From: CAZWEZ01 sp964632795
GTDB lineage: Bacteria > Pseudomonadota > Alphaproteobacteria > Rhodospirillales > 2-02-FULL-58-16
Reading direction: 5' to 3'
DNA: 32,749 bases
NCBI GenBank assembly: GCA_964632795.1
Contig: CAZWEZ010000038.1
Span: 1 to 32,749, forward strand
Below are positions 1 to 10,194 of the stretch, one piece after another (position 1 is the first letter of the stretch; every line of letters begins with the position of its first letter). The translations under genes and the position numbers were made by a program. Below the pieces are notes generated by a model. That model made no database searches and was not told the DNA's origin. It saw only the letters and a list, made by a program, of their open reading frames with translations.

Positions 1-53
1 AGGGCGCCCAGGCCGCCGTCCTCACGCCGATGCCAGAAGTCAGGCGCCCGCAT
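1..53 (-). CDS. lpxK: Probable LpxK (tetraacyldisaccharide 4'-kinase), N-terminal fragment cut by the window edge
   Basis: Only the first 17 codons are inside the window. They read MRAPDFWHRREDGGLGA, which resembles the usual start of alphaproteobacterial LpxK (MRAPxFWW...). LpxK phosphorylates the lipid A disaccharide at the inner membrane. The fragment lies downstream of grxD on the same strand, 88 bp after its stop codon. No strong ribosome binding site is visible; a weak purine stretch precedes the ATG. The call rests on a short N-terminal match and on the open frame reaching the edge, so it is tentative. Any other protein starting this way would look the same here. Confidence 0.5.
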   Translation of the reverse strand, partial: MRAPDFWHRREDGGLGA

Positions 54-141
54 GGCGGCCGTCCGGGCGATCGAGGTTGACGTGCAAACCCATCGGGGGG
101 TTATAGCAAATCCACCCCGCCTTGGGGAATTGGAAGGCCGC

Positions 142-477
142 CTAGGCGGCGTAGTTGACGTCCTTGTCGTCGAGCAGTTTCTTGAGCTCGCCGGTCTCGT
201 ACATCTCGCGGATGATGTCGCAGCCGCCGACGAATTCGCCCTTGACGTAGAGCTGGGGGATGGTCGGCCAGTTGGAGAAGGTCTTGATGCCCTCGCGCAA
301 CGCCGGGTCGTCGAGCACGTCGACCCCCTTGAACTTGACGCCGATATGGCTGAGCGCCTCGACCACGGCGGCCGAGAACCCGCACTGGGGGAACATCGGC
401 GTGCCCTTCATGAACAGGACCACCGGGTTGTCGTCGATTTCCTGCTGGATGCGCGTGGTGGCGGGGGTGTCGTTCAT
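142..477 (-). CDS. grxD: Monothiol glutaredoxin, Grx4/GrxD family
   Basis: This is a 111-residue single-domain protein with the monothiol signature CGFS (Cys32), preceded by KGTPMFPQ, and followed by the TIPQLYVKGEFVGGCD stretch that forms the glutathione-binding part of the fold. CGFS glutaredoxins bind a [2Fe-2S] cluster and hand it to target proteins, usually together with a BolA partner. The gene sits 20 bp downstream of bolA on the same strand, which supports a Grx4-BolA pair for iron-sulfur cluster trafficking in the cytoplasm. Length is typical of the family. Its stop codon lies inside the 14-bp palindrome at 137-150, which has no loop and is probably incidental. Confidence 0.95.
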   Translation of the reverse strand: MNDTPATTRIQQEIDDNPVVLFMKGTPMFPQCGFSAAVVEALSHIGVKFKGVDVLDDPALREGIKTFSNWPTIPQLYVKGEFVGGCDIIREMYETGELKKLLDDKDVNYAA

Positions 478-497
478 CTCGAATCCCTTTGTCGGTA

Positions 498-737
498 TCA
501 GGCGTCGTCGGGAATCTCGGTCTGCAGGGCCAGGGCGTGGAGATCGCCGCCCATCCTGCCTTGCAGGGCGGCGTACACCATCTGGTGCTGCTGGACGCGA
601 CTCTTGCCCTTGAACTCGGACGACACCACCAGGGCGGCGTAATGGTCGCCGTCCCCGCGCAGGTCCTCGATGGTGACCACGGCGCCGGTAATGGCTTCCT
701 TGATCAGGCTCTCGATCTCGATCGCCGACATCGCCAT
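498..737 (-). CDS. bolA: BolA family protein
   Basis: This 79-residue protein has the BolA fold pattern: an N-terminal helix (IESLIKEAI), a strand with DLRGDGDHYAALVVS, and the conserved FKGKSRVQQHQMVYAAL segment. The motif H-x-x-V-Y and the downstream LHALAL stretch are typical. BolA proteins of this short type bind monothiol glutaredoxins and assist iron-sulfur or iron homeostasis. It is transcribed with grxD immediately downstream. The order purL-bolA-grxD is common in alphaproteobacteria. Here a 270-bp palindromic element separates it from purL and ends about 20 bp before the bolA start. A second ATG two codons in (MAMS) is an alternative start. Confidence 0.93.
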   Translation of the reverse strand: MAMSAIEIESLIKEAITGAVVTIEDLRGDGDHYAALVVSSEFKGKSRVQQHQMVYAALQGRMGGDLHALALQTEIPDDA

Positions 738-756
738 CGGGTGGTCTTCCCAGTCA

Positions 757-1022
757 CTAGTGGTCTAAGTCTAACATATGGTACCCATACGATCGCCTTT
801 CCCGCTTCCTCGGCAGGAAGGCGCGCGCCGGCGATGCCGGCACATCGGCAAGTGCGCCTGACGCCCCGAGGAAGCGGGAAAGGCGACCCTCCGGGCGGCT
901 CTCCGAGTTCACCGGCGGCGTTGCGAGGCGCTTGTGATGGGCCGCCATCACGGCGCGCCACGCGCCTGGCCGGGTGAACTCGGAGAGCCGTCGTATGGGT
1001 ACCATATGTTAGACTTAGACCA

Positions 1023-1026
<4 letters not shown>
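757..1026. repeat. Nested three-stem palindromic element (MITE-like)
   Basis: A perfect 36-bp inverted repeat (757-792 with 991-1026) encloses two further inverted repeats placed side by side. The first has a perfect 21-bp stem (793-813 with 866-886) and the second a perfect 18-bp stem (896-913 with 973-990). Each has smaller self-complementary runs in its loop, for example 827-841. Folded, the whole would be a three-way junction. The outer ends read CTAG on both sides, which could be a target-site remnant. No open frame inside looks like a transposase. The element lies between purL and bolA and contains the purL stop codon (1023-1025). The non-autonomous mobile element reading is inference. 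Confidence 0.85.
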
Positions 1027-3214
<2,188 letters not shown>

Positions 3215-3218
<4 letters not shown>

Positions 3219-3907
3219 CCGCTCAGCGCCTCGACCAGGGATTCGAACATCGCCCGCCCGTCGCTGCCCCCGAGCTGGTCGTCGGCCAGCCGTTCGGGGT
3301 GGGGCATCATGCCGAGCACGTTGCGCCTTTGGTTGAGCACCCCGGCGATGTTGTCCAGCGAGCCGTTGGGGTTGGCGGCGGCGGCGACCTCGCCCGACGG
3401 CTGGCAGTAACGGAAGGCGATCCGGCCCTCGCCGTCGAGCCGGGCCAGGGTCTCGGCGTCGGTGAAGTAGTTGCCGTCGTTGTGGGCGATCGGCAGGCGC
3501 AGCACCTGGCCCGGGCGGTAGCGCCGGGCGAACACGGTGTCGGTCCGCTCGACGCGGATCAGGACGTCGCGGCAGATGAACTCGAGCCCGGCGTTGGGCA
3601 TCAGCACACCGGGCAGCAGGCCGGCCTCGGTGAGGATCTGAAAGCCGTTGCAGATGCCCAGCACCGGCACCCCGGCCCCGGCCCTGGCCACCACATCGCG
3701 CATGATCGGCGAGTTGGCGGCCATCGCCCCGGAGCGCAGGTAATCGCCGTAGGAGAAGCCGCCGGGGACGACGATCAGGTGGTATCCATCGAGGCTGGTC
3801 TCGCGGTGCCACACCATGTCGGGCGCCCGGCCCATGGCGTGGGCCAGCGCGACCTGGGTGTCGCGGTCGCAGTTGGACCCCGGGAAGACGATGACGGCGA
3901 CGTTCAT
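3215..3907 (-). CDS. purQ: Phosphoribosylformylglycinamidine synthase subunit PurQ (glutaminase)
   Basis: This 230-residue class I glutamine amidotransferase supplies ammonia to PurL. It starts with VIVFPGSNCDRD, typical of PurQ, and has the nucleophile elbow VLGICNGFQ with the catalytic cysteine and the C-terminal PHPER carrying the catalytic His and Glu. Length is normal for stand-alone PurQ. It lies 13 bp downstream of purS and overlaps purL by four bases, so purS-purQ-purL form a tight translational unit for the three-component FGAM synthase. Confidence 0.97.
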
Positions 3908-3920
3908 GGGAGCCTTGGTA

Positions 3921-4163
3921 TCAGTCCCCGATGTCGATGGCGTATTTCTCGATGACGGTGTTGGCGAGCAGGCGCTTGCACATGTCCTCGATGGTGTCGC
4001 GGGCCCTGGCGGGGTCGGTCTCGGCGAGGTCGATCTCGATGTACTTGCCCTGGCGGACCCCGCTGACGCCCTCGAAGCCGAGCGCCCCGAGGGCGTTGCG
4101 GACCGCCTTGCCCTGGGGGTCGAGGACCCCTTCCTTGAGGGTGACGTGGACCTTTGCCTTCAC
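3921..4163 (-). CDS. purS: Phosphoribosylformylglycinamidine synthase subunit PurS
   Basis: This is an 80-residue small subunit that bridges PurL and PurQ and helps transfer ammonia. It shows the expected pattern: VHVTLKEGVLDPQGKAV, then LGFEGVSGVRQGKYIEI, and a C-terminal MCKRLLANTVIEKY. The start is GTG at 4163, chosen because it gives the normal family length and the usual VKAKVHV beginning. A purine-rich stretch lies just upstream, and no ATG is available at the right place in this frame. An open frame runs further upstream but overlaps purC in another frame. The start is 14 bp after the purC stop. Confidence 0.93.
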   Translation of the reverse strand: MKAKVHVTLKEGVLDPQGKAVRNALGALGFEGVSGVRQGKYIEIDLAETDPARARDTIEDMCKRLLANTVIEKYAIDIGD

Positions 4164-4177
4164 CTTCCCGATCTCGC

Positions 4178-4942
4178 CTATTGCATGACCTCGGGCCCCT
4201 TCATGTCGCGGGGTCCGCTTTCGGGCAGGATACCGAGCCGTCGGGCCACCTCCTGGTAGGCCTCCTCGACTTCGCCGAGGTCGCGCCGGAAGCGGTCCTT
4301 GTCCATCTTCTCGTTGGTCTGGATGTCCCACAGCCGGCAACTGTCGGGGCTGATCTCGTCGGCCACCACGATCCGCATCTCCTCGTCCTCCCACAGCCGG
4401 CCGAACTCCAGCCTGAAGTCGATCAGGCGGATGCCGACACCCAGGAACAGGCCGCTCAGGAAGTCGTTGATCCTGAGCGCCAGGGACATCATCTCGTCCA
4501 GGTCCTGGGGGCTCGCCCAGCCGAAGGCGGTGATGTGTTCCTCGCCGATCATGGGGTTGTCCAGTTCGTCGGACTTGTAATAGTACTCGACGATCGAGCG
4601 CGGCAGCGACGTCCCCTCGGCCATCCCGAAGCGTCGCGCCAGCGAGCCGGCGACGACGTTGCGGACGGCCAGCGTGATGGGGATGATCTCGACTTCGCGG
4701 ACCAGCTGTTCGCGCATGTTGAGACGGCGCACGAAGTGGGTCGGCACTCCGATATCGTTGAGCCGGGTCATCAGGTATTCGGAGATGCGGTTGTTGATCA
4801 CCCCCTTGCCGGTGATCACGCCTTTCTTCTTGTTCTTGAAGGCGCTGGCGTCGTCCTTGAAGTACTGGACCAAGGTGCCGGGTTCTGGTCCCTCGAACAG
4901 AACCTTGGCCCGGCCTTCATAAATCCGTCTGCGTCGAGCCAT
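4178..4942 (-). CDS. purC: Phosphoribosylaminoimidazole-succinocarboxamide synthase (SAICAR synthetase)
   Basis: This 254-residue enzyme joins CAIR and aspartate with ATP to give SAICAR in purine synthesis. The N-terminus RRRRIYEGRAKVLFEGPE matches the nucleotide-binding start of PurC. Other family segments are IPTHFVRRL, IPITLAVRNVVAGSLARR, and the late segment RLIDFRLEFGR...IVVADEISPDSCRLWD. The ATG at 4942 is preceded by GGAAGGA a few bases upstream, so it is preferred over an in-frame ATG 14 codons earlier. It is the first gene of the purC-purS-purQ-purL run on the minus strand. Confidence 0.96.
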   Translation of the reverse strand: MARRRRIYEGRAKVLFEGPEPGTLVQYFKDDASAFKNKKKGVITGKGVINNRISEYLMTRLNDIGVPTHFVRRLNMREQLVREVEIIPITLAVRNVVAGSLARRFGMAEGTSLPRSIVEYYYKSDELDNPMIGEEHITAFGWASPQDLDEMMSLALRINDFLSGLFLGVGIRLIDFRLEFGRLWEDEEMRIVVADEISPDSCRLWDIQTNEKMDKDRFRRDLGEVEEAYQEVARRLGILPESGPRDMKGPEVMQ

Positions 4943-5041
4943 GATGTCCTTCCGGTGGCGGGATAATACAATGGGGGCGGCCAATAGAGATAAGCCTGAT
5001 ATAGCAGGTGTCCACCCCCAATACCAGCGGCCCCTGTTCCC

Positions 5042-5794
5042 CTACAGCCGGACCGCCTCGAAGGGGGCCTCGCCGGGGCGCCCGGCGGTGTGCAGCCAGA
5101 CCGCCCGGGGATCGCCCCCGGTAGTGGTCGGCAACGCGATCAGCGCCGAGGACACGGTCCCGAACCCGGACACCGCGGTCACGTACATGGCCCCTTCGCC
5201 GCCGACCTCGGCGTCGCCGACGCGGCTTCCCAGCAGGGTCTCCCACGACGACCAGTCGCCGGCCCCGGGGTCGGGCGGCGGCGCCGCCACGAAGCGGGGC
5301 AGGTAGGCGCGGATGCGCGCCGAGGCGGTGTCGTTGCGGTCATAGGCGGTGACCATCGACAGCCCCGGGGGCAGCTCCGAGAGTTCGATCCCCGCCCCGT
5401 CGCCCCCGGAGTACAACCAGAAGGCCCGCCGGCGGTCGGCGACGACCAGGTTGAAGGAGCGGTAGCTGGCCGTCTCGAGGTCGGCCAGGGCGCCCGCCGC
5501 GGCCTCCGCCTCGGCGTGGTAGAGGGCCTCCAGCGGCAACTCGCCGCGGCTGCGCAGCCCCGGCGCCGGACCCAGCGAGCCCCGGCGGTTGAGGACCCCG
5601 GCGAGGACTCCGTGGTCGTTGACGCCGAGCCAGGCGCCCCCGGCCGTGCGGTCGAGCCCGGCCACCACCTCGGGGCGGTCGGGCCAGTGGCGGCCCGGGG
5701 GCAGCCACGGACGGTCGGTCATCTCGTCGCGGTTGGCGGCCACCAGCAACGGCCACTGGTGGCCGGGGCGGCGCAGGATCACCAGGGTGCACAT
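5042..5794 (-). CDS. NRDE family protein (TANGO2-like predicted Ntn hydrolase)
   Basis: This is a 250-residue protein of the NRDE/TANGO2 family. The start MCTLVIL puts a cysteine at position 2, the expected N-terminal nucleophile once Met is removed, and the family-naming motif appears as AANRDE at about residues 19-24. It is followed by GGAWLGVNDHGVLAGVLNRRG, another family hallmark. Members are thought to be N-terminal nucleophile hydrolases, and eukaryotic TANGO2 has been linked to heme or lipid handling; the bacterial substrate is not known to me. It lies 99 bp upstream of purC on the same strand and diverges from the DUF1476 gene. Confidence 0.9.
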   Translation of the reverse strand: MCTLVILRRPGHQWPLLVAANRDEMTDRPWLPPGRHWPDRPEVVAGLDRTAGGAWLGVNDHGVLAGVLNRRGSLGPAPGLRSRGELPLEALYHAEAEAAAGALADLETASYRSFNLVVADRRRAFWLYSGGDGAGIELSELPPGLSMVTAYDRNDTASARIRAYLPRFVAAPPPDPGAGDWSSWETLLGSRVGDAEVGGEGAMYVTAVSGFGTVSSALIALPTTTGGDPRAVWLHTAGRPGEAPFEAVRL

Positions 5795-5895
5795 GACGCC
5801 GGCATAGTTGCCGAAACCGCCCCGGATTGACAGCCGGTTGCGGAAATTTCCCGCTGTCCGTAGAGTCGGGGCCCGGAGGTTTGCGGAGCACCGCC

Positions 5896-6273
5896 ATGGC
5901 CGAAACCCTGCAGGACACCCTGGACGACCGCGAGAAGGCCCACGAGGCCAAGTACAAGCTGGACCAGGAACGCCAATTCAAGGCCCACGCCCGGCGCAAC
6001 AAACTGCTCGGCCTGTGGGCGGCCGAGCGGATGGGCATGGGGGAGGCCGAAAGCGAGGCCTACGCCAAGGAGGTGGTGATCCTCGAGATGAGCAATCCCG
6101 GCGAGGGCGGCGTGCTGCGCAAGGTGAGCGAAGACTTCAGGGAACGCGGCGTGGAGGTCCCCGACAAGGAGATCGCCGAGCGGATGGAACGCCTGTACGC
6201 CCGCGCCCTCGAGGAGATCGGCGACGAATACCCCGAACCGCTGGCCGGCGACCATTCCCCGGTCGGAGGCTAG
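5896..6273 (+). CDS. DUF1476 protein, F1-ATPase inhibitor zeta-subunit family
   Basis: This 125-residue protein matches the alphaproteobacterial zeta inhibitor of F1-ATPase (Pfam family once named DUF1476). The conserved core is visible: DDREKAHEAKYKLD, ARRNKLLGLWAAERMG, and EAYAKEVVILEM. In Paracoccus the zeta subunit blocks ATP hydrolysis by the F1 motor through its N-terminal region. The ATG at 5896 has a GGAG upstream and gives the expected N-terminus; an earlier in-frame ATG at 5827 would add unrelated residues. The C-terminal tail after residue 105 or so is longer than I remember for Paracoccus. The stop lies 4 bp before the repeat cluster at 6278. Confidence 0.85.
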   Translation: MAETLQDTLDDREKAHEAKYKLDQERQFKAHARRNKLLGLWAAERMGMGEAESEAYAKEVVILEMSNPGEGGVLRKVSEDFRERGVEVPDKEIAERMERLYARALEEIGDEYPEPLAGDHSPVGG

Positions 6274-6277
6274 GCGA

Positions 6278-6391
6278 CAGATTAATGGTGACTGTATATA
6301 GTTTTTTTCAGATTAATGGTGACTGTATATAGTTTTTTTGGCGGCGCTTAACCCGCCGCCAAAAAAACTATATACAGTCACCATTAATCTG
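6278..6391. repeat. REP-like cluster: two direct copies plus one inverted copy of a 31-bp unit
   Basis: Units at 6278-6308 and 6309-6339 are identical 31-bp direct repeats with the core AATGGTGACTGTATATAG followed by seven T. A third, inverted copy lies at 6361-6391. Between copies two and three is GGCGGCG...CGCCGCC, so 6309-6346 pairs with 6354-6391 in a perfect 38-bp stem with a 7-base loop. The cluster fills the space between two convergent genes and contains the purB stop codon (TAA on the minus strand, 6384-6386). The same core recurs at 19032-19097. It is much more AT-rich than its surroundings. Confidence 0.9.
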
Positions 6392-7694
6392 CGAAGACCC
6401 GTTGGAAGATGACGTCCACGTACTTGGTGTGGTAGCCGAGGTCGAACAGTTCCGACAGCGTCCGGGCGTCCAGGCGGGCGGTGACGTCGGGGTCGGCCTT
6501 GAGCCGGTCCAGGAAATCGGCGTCCCCGGTCCCCACCTTCATGGCGTTGCGCTGGACCGCCTGGTAGGCGTCCTCGCGGCTCATCCCGGCCTGGGTCAGG
6601 GCCAGCAGGACCCGTTGCGAGAAGATCAGCCCGCCCTTGCTCTCCAGGTTGGCACGCATGGCCTCGGGATAGACGACCAGCTTGTCGACCACCCCGCACA
6701 GGCGGGCCAGGGCGAAGTCGAGCGTCACCGTGGCGTCGGGGCCGATCATGCGTTCCACCGACGAATGGGTGATGTCGCGTTCGTGCCACAGGGCGACGTT
6801 CTCCAGCGCCGGCGCCACCGCCGCCCGCACGATCCGCGCCAGCCCGCACAAGTTCTCGCTCAGGATCGGGTTGCGCTTGTGGGGCATCGCCGAGGACCCC
6901 TTCTGGCCGGGGGCGAAGAACTCCTCGGCCTCGCCGACCTCGGTCCGCTGGAGGTGGCGGATCTCGGTGGCCAGCCGTTCCACCGAGCCGGCGATCACCC
7001 CGAGGACGGCGAAGAACTGGGCATGGCGGTCGCGCGGGATGACCTGGGTCGAGATCGGCTCGGCGGCCAGCCCCATCTTCTTTGCGACGTGCTCCTCGAC
7101 CTCAGGCGCGATGTTGGCGAAGGTTCCCACGGCGCCCGAGATGGCGCAGGTGGCGATCTCGGCGCGGGCCGCCTCGAGGCGGGTCCGGGCGCGGCGGAAC
7201 TCGGCGTAGAAGCCGGCCAGCTTGAGGCCGAAGGTGGTCGGCTCGGCGTGGATGCCGTGGCTGCGCCCCATGCAGGGGGTGTCCTTGTGTTCCCGCGCCC
7301 GCCGCTCGAGGGCGGCGAGCAGGGCCTCGAGGTCCTCGAGCAGGATGTCGGCGGCCTGAGCCAGCTGCACCGCCAGGCAGGTGTCGAGCACGTCCGAGGA
7401 CGTCATCCCCTGGTGGACGAAGCGGGCCTCGGCGCCGACCTGCTCGGCGAGCTCGGTGAGGAAGGCGATGACGTCGTGGTGGGTCTCGCGCTCGATCTCG
7501 TCGATGCGGGCGATCCTGGCCGCGTCGTAGGGCTTGTCGCCGTGCTTCCAGACGGCGGCCGCGGCCTCCCTGGGGATGACCCCCAGCTCGGCCTGGGCGT
7601 CGCAGGCGTGGGCCTCGATCTCGAACCAGATGCGGAACCGGTTGGCGGGCGCCCAGATGGCGGCCATCCGGGGGCGACTGTAACGGGGGATCAT
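6384..7694 (-). CDS. purB: Adenylosuccinate lyase
   Basis: This 436-residue enzyme of the fumarase/aspartase superfamily cleaves SAICAR to AICAR and adenylosuccinate to AMP. Signature segments are TSSDVLDTC, the GRSHGIHAEP stretch with the catalytic His, and the mobile signature loop GQKGSSAMPHKRNP. The N-terminus MIPRYSRPRMAAIW is typical of the bacterial PurB clade. An AGAGG-like ribosome binding site precedes the ATG. Its final residues are RVFAD, and the TAA stop is within the inverted arm of the repeat cluster at 6278-6391, so the repeat sets the end of the protein. Confidence 0.97.
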   Translation of the reverse strand: MIPRYSRPRMAAIWAPANRFRIWFEIEAHACDAQAELGVIPREAAAAVWKHGDKPYDAARIARIDEIERETHHDVIAFLTELAEQVGAEARFVHQGMTSSDVLDTCLAVQLAQAADILLEDLEALLAALERRAREHKDTPCMGRSHGIHAEPTTFGLKLAGFYAEFRRARTRLEAARAEIATCAISGAVGTFANIAPEVEEHVAKKMGLAAEPISTQVIPRDRHAQFFAVLGVIAGSVERLATEIRHLQRTEVGEAEEFFAPGQKGSSAMPHKRNPILSENLCGLARIVRAAVAPALENVALWHERDITHSSVERMIGPDATVTLDFALARLCGVVDKLVVYPEAMRANLESKGGLIFSQRVLLALTQAGMSREDAYQAVQRNAMKVGTGDADFLDRLKADPDVTARLDARTLSELFDLGYHTKYVDVIFQRVFAD

Positions 7695-7732
7695 CGTTGC
7701 CTCTTTGGATGGAATCGGTTGGTGATGGGGCG

Positions 7733-7760
7733 ATATTAGCGGATTCGGCCGTTGTTGTAA
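7733..7760 (-). promoter_or_regulatory. purB: Possible sigma-70 type promoter for purB
   Basis: On the minus strand TTACAA (7755-7760) is followed by a 16-base spacer and TAATAT (7733-7738), about 40 bp upstream of the purB start. The match is partial and found by eye, so it is only a candidate. Confidence 0.3.
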
Positions 7761-7819
7761 GTTAGTACCTTTGATTAAGACGAAGCCCCACTCGACCGAT
7801 CATCGGCAACCGCCGTCGG

Positions 7820-7849
7820 ATGACCGCAACGGTCCCGATATGCTATCAT
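7820..7849 (+). promoter_or_regulatory. Weak promoter candidate upstream of the histidine kinase
   Basis: ATGACC (7820-7825) and TATCAT (7844-7849) are separated by 18 bases and lie about 40 bp before the kinase start. The -35 match is poor. Confidence 0.2.
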
Positions 7850-7888
7850 CGGCTCTGATCCAGGACACAAGATCGGCGCGAAGCGACG

Positions 7889-9466
7889 ATGTTCAGGCTT
7901 CTTCGTTTTTTTTCCGCCATCAGCGTGGCCGCGATAATTGCCATCGCGATCATGTTGGCGGTCCTCCGCCAGCATGCCTTGGGCCAGATTGTCGAATACG
8001 CGGAAAGCCAGAACGTGGCCTTGGCACGATCCTTCGCCAACACCATCTGGCCCAGGTTCTCCCCCTACCTGAGCGCGACCTCCGGGTTTGATGGAGAGAC
8101 CATGCGCGGGCATCCGATAACGCGGGAAATCGGTAAAGCCCTGATCACCCTTACCGCCGGCGTGCCCGTCCTCAAGATCAAGATCTACGATTTGAACGGA
8201 CTGACGATCTTTTCCTCGGAGCCCGCCGAGATCGGCGACAACAAGAAAGCCAACCCGGGTTTCTTTTCGGCCGCGAAGATAGGGAAACCGGCAAGCAAGC
8301 TGAGCTTCCGCGATACCTTCAGTTCCTTCGAGGGCACTGTCCAGGATCGTGATCTGGTCGAAAGTTATCTGCCGATTCGCCACGGCGACGGGCCGGTGGT
8401 GGGGGTTTTCGAACTCTATACGGACGTCACCCCCTTGATGACCAAGTTCAAGCATTCCACGACACGGCTTGTCACCGGCCTCGTTTTGATCTTCGGATCG
8501 CTGTATGGCGTATTGTTCCTGGTCGTTCGGCGCGCCGATCGGACCATCAAGCGGCAGTACCTGGACATCCGGGAAAAGAACATCGAGCTGGAGCACGAAA
8601 TCACCGTGCGCGAACAAGCCGAGGAAGCGCTTGAACGAACCCGTGACGAACTGGAAATACGAGTCGAGGAACGGACCCGCGAACTCACCGACGAAATCGC
8701 CGAAAGGAAACGGGCCGAGGACGAGGTCCGGCAGCACCGGTCCGAACTAGCCCACGTCGGGCGGATCATGACCATGGGGGAAATGGCGACCAGCCTGGCC
8801 CATGAACTCAACCAGCCGCTGACCGTCATCTCCGGGTATGCGCAGTTCTGCATGGAAGGTCTCAGCTCTGTCCGTCTCAAGCGCGAGATGCTCCTGGACG
8901 CCATGGAACAGGTGGTCGAGCAGGCCCAAAGGGCCAACGAGATCATCCGACGCATCCGCGACTTCGTTCACAAGAAAGCACCGAAACGGGAGAAAATAGA
9001 TGTCAACGAGGCGATCCACGGCATCGCCGGCCTTCTTCGATCCGACGCGCGCCAACATGGCGCCTCCATCGAACTGAATCTTGCCGAAGCCCTGCCGCCT
9101 ATCTTCGCCGATCCGATCCAGATTCAACAGGTCGTCGTCAACCTCGCCCACAATGGCATGGAGGCGATGCGTGAACACTCGTCGGCTTCCCGGCGTCTGA
9201 CCATCCACACGTCTGTCCGCCGGGACAACGCCGTCGAGATCACCGTCCACGACTGCGGCGAAGGGATTCCCTCCGAAACCCTGAACCGGGTTTTCGATCC
9301 CTTCTTCACCACCAAGGCCGACGGGCTGGGCATGGGTCTGTCGATCAGCCGTTCGATCATCGAGGACCACGGTGGCAGCCTGTGGGCGACATCGGATCCC
9401 GCCACCGGGACCGTTTTCCATTTCACCCTGCCGGTGACCGGGGAAAGCCTTCCCGATGACGTCTGA
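7889..9466 (+). CDS. Membrane sensor histidine kinase
   Basis: This 525-residue kinase has an N-terminal transmembrane segment (about residues 4-26), a periplasmic region to about 190 with no motif I recognise, and a second membrane helix (about 194-213). A charged coiled coil (about 215-285) leads to a FixL-like HisKA domain. The phospho-acceptor is His305 in SLAHELNQPL. The ATPase domain shows the N box (around Asn422), DCGEGIP, and TTKADGLGMGLS. No PAS or heme-binding domain is evident. It overlaps the response regulator gene by 11 bases, so the two are certainly a pair. The downstream periplasmic copper and heme proteins suggest it senses a redox or metal signal in the periplasm; that is inference. 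Third-position AT content looks higher than in flanking genes. Confidence 0.93.
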   Translation: MFRLLRFFSAISVAAIIAIAIMLAVLRQHALGQIVEYAESQNVALARSFANTIWPRFSPYLSATSGFDGETMRGHPITREIGKALITLTAGVPVLKIKIYDLNGLTIFSSEPAEIGDNKKANPGFFSAAKIGKPASKLSFRDTFSSFEGTVQDRDLVESYLPIRHGDGPVVGVFELYTDVTPLMTKFKHSTTRLVTGLVLIFGSLYGVLFLVVRRADRTIKRQYLDIREKNIELEHEITVREQAEEALERTRDELEIRVEERTRELTDEIAERKRAEDEVRQHRSELAHVGRIMTMGEMATSLAHELNQPLTVISGYAQFCMEGLSSVRLKREMLLDAMEQVVEQAQRANEIIRRIRDFVHKKAPKREKIDVNEAIHGIAGLLRSDARQHGASIELNLAEALPPIFADPIQIQQVVVNLAHNGMEAMREHSSASRRLTIHTSVRRDNAVEITVHDCGEGIPSETLNRVFDPFFTTKADGLGMGLSISRSIIEDHGGSLWATSDPATGTVFHFTLPVTGESLPDDV

Positions 9467-10067
9467 ACCGACCGTTTTCGTCGTCGATGACGATGCCGCC
9501 GTTCGCCGCTTCCTGCGCGGGTTGATCACCTCGGTCGAACTCCGGGTCGAGGTCTTTGCCTCGGCCCGGGAGTTTATTGACGCCTACCAACCGGGATGGA
9601 CCGGTTGCCTGTTGCTGGACATCCGCATGCCGGGGATGAGCGGCCTCGAGTTGCAGAAGGAACTGGCGGCACGCTCGATCACCCTTCCGGTCATCTTCCT
9701 GACCGGCCACGGCGACGTGCAGGTGGCGGTTCACGCGATGAAGGCCGGGGCCGTCGACTTCATCGAGAAACCCTTCAACAACGAGTTGTTGCTGGACCGC
9801 ATCCAACGGGTGGTGCTGAGCGGTGTCGATGCCGACCGCGATCGCGCCAAATCCGCCGAAATAAGCGATCGGATGGAACAGTTGACGCCGCGCGAGCGCC
9901 AAGTGATGGCCATCGTCGTCGCCGGCGAAACCAACAAGGGTATCGCCCGCCGCCTGGAGATCAGCGAAAGAACCGTCGAAATCCACCGCGCCAAGGTGAT
10001 GGAGAAGATGAAGGCCAAGTCGTTGGTGGACCTCGTGAAAATGGCCATCGTGGTGGACCGTCTGTAG
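9456..10067 (+). CDS. FixJ/NarL-type response regulator
   Basis: This 203-residue regulator has an N-terminal receiver domain with the acidic patch VVDDD, phospho-acceptor Asp55 in LLLDIRMPG, the switch Thr in FLTGHGD, and the Lys in FIEKPF. The C-terminal LuxR-type helix-turn-helix spans roughly residues 141-196 (LTPRERQVM...SERTVEIHRAKVMEKM). The arrangement is that of FixJ/TodT-like regulators paired with HisKA kinases. Its start lies inside the kinase gene. Likely targets are the downstream exported redox genes, because tandem 11-bp repeats occur in the following intergenic region. Confidence 0.94.
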   Translation: MTSEPTVFVVDDDAAVRRFLRGLITSVELRVEVFASAREFIDAYQPGWTGCLLLDIRMPGMSGLELQKELAARSITLPVIFLTGHGDVQVAVHAMKAGAVDFIEKPFNNELLLDRIQRVVLSGVDADRDRAKSAEISDRMEQLTPRERQVMAIVVAGETNKGIARRLEISERTVEIHRAKVMEKMKAKSLVDLVKMAIVVDRL

Positions 10068-10129
10068 GGGAAAACCCGTAGGACATCTAAGGGGAGTCCA
10101 CGATTCTTTTTCCTTCCTCGACAGCACTA

Positions 10130-10164
10130 GACTTGCTTATCCGCAAGGACAAGGACTTGCTCAT
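10130..10164 (+). promoter_or_regulatory. Tandem 11-bp direct repeat, candidate regulator-binding sites
   Basis: GACTTGCTTAT (10130-10140) is repeated as GACTTGCTCAT (10154-10164), 24 bp start to start with one mismatch. The pair lies between the response regulator and the 28-residue lipoprotein, just upstream of its ribosome binding site. Spacing is close to two helical turns. Binding by the adjacent regulator is a guess. Confidence 0.35.
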
Positions 10165-10194
10165 TCCGACGTCTGGTTCGGTGGAGGTTTGGCC

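Noticed and set aside
137..150. Perfect 14-bp palindrome at the grxD stop, considered as a terminator
   Set aside because: It has no loop and no T run, so a stable hairpin is unlikely; probably chance in GC-rich DNA.
5827..5855. TTGACA upstream of the DUF1476 gene, considered as a promoter
   Set aside because: No acceptable -10 box occurs 16-18 bases downstream.
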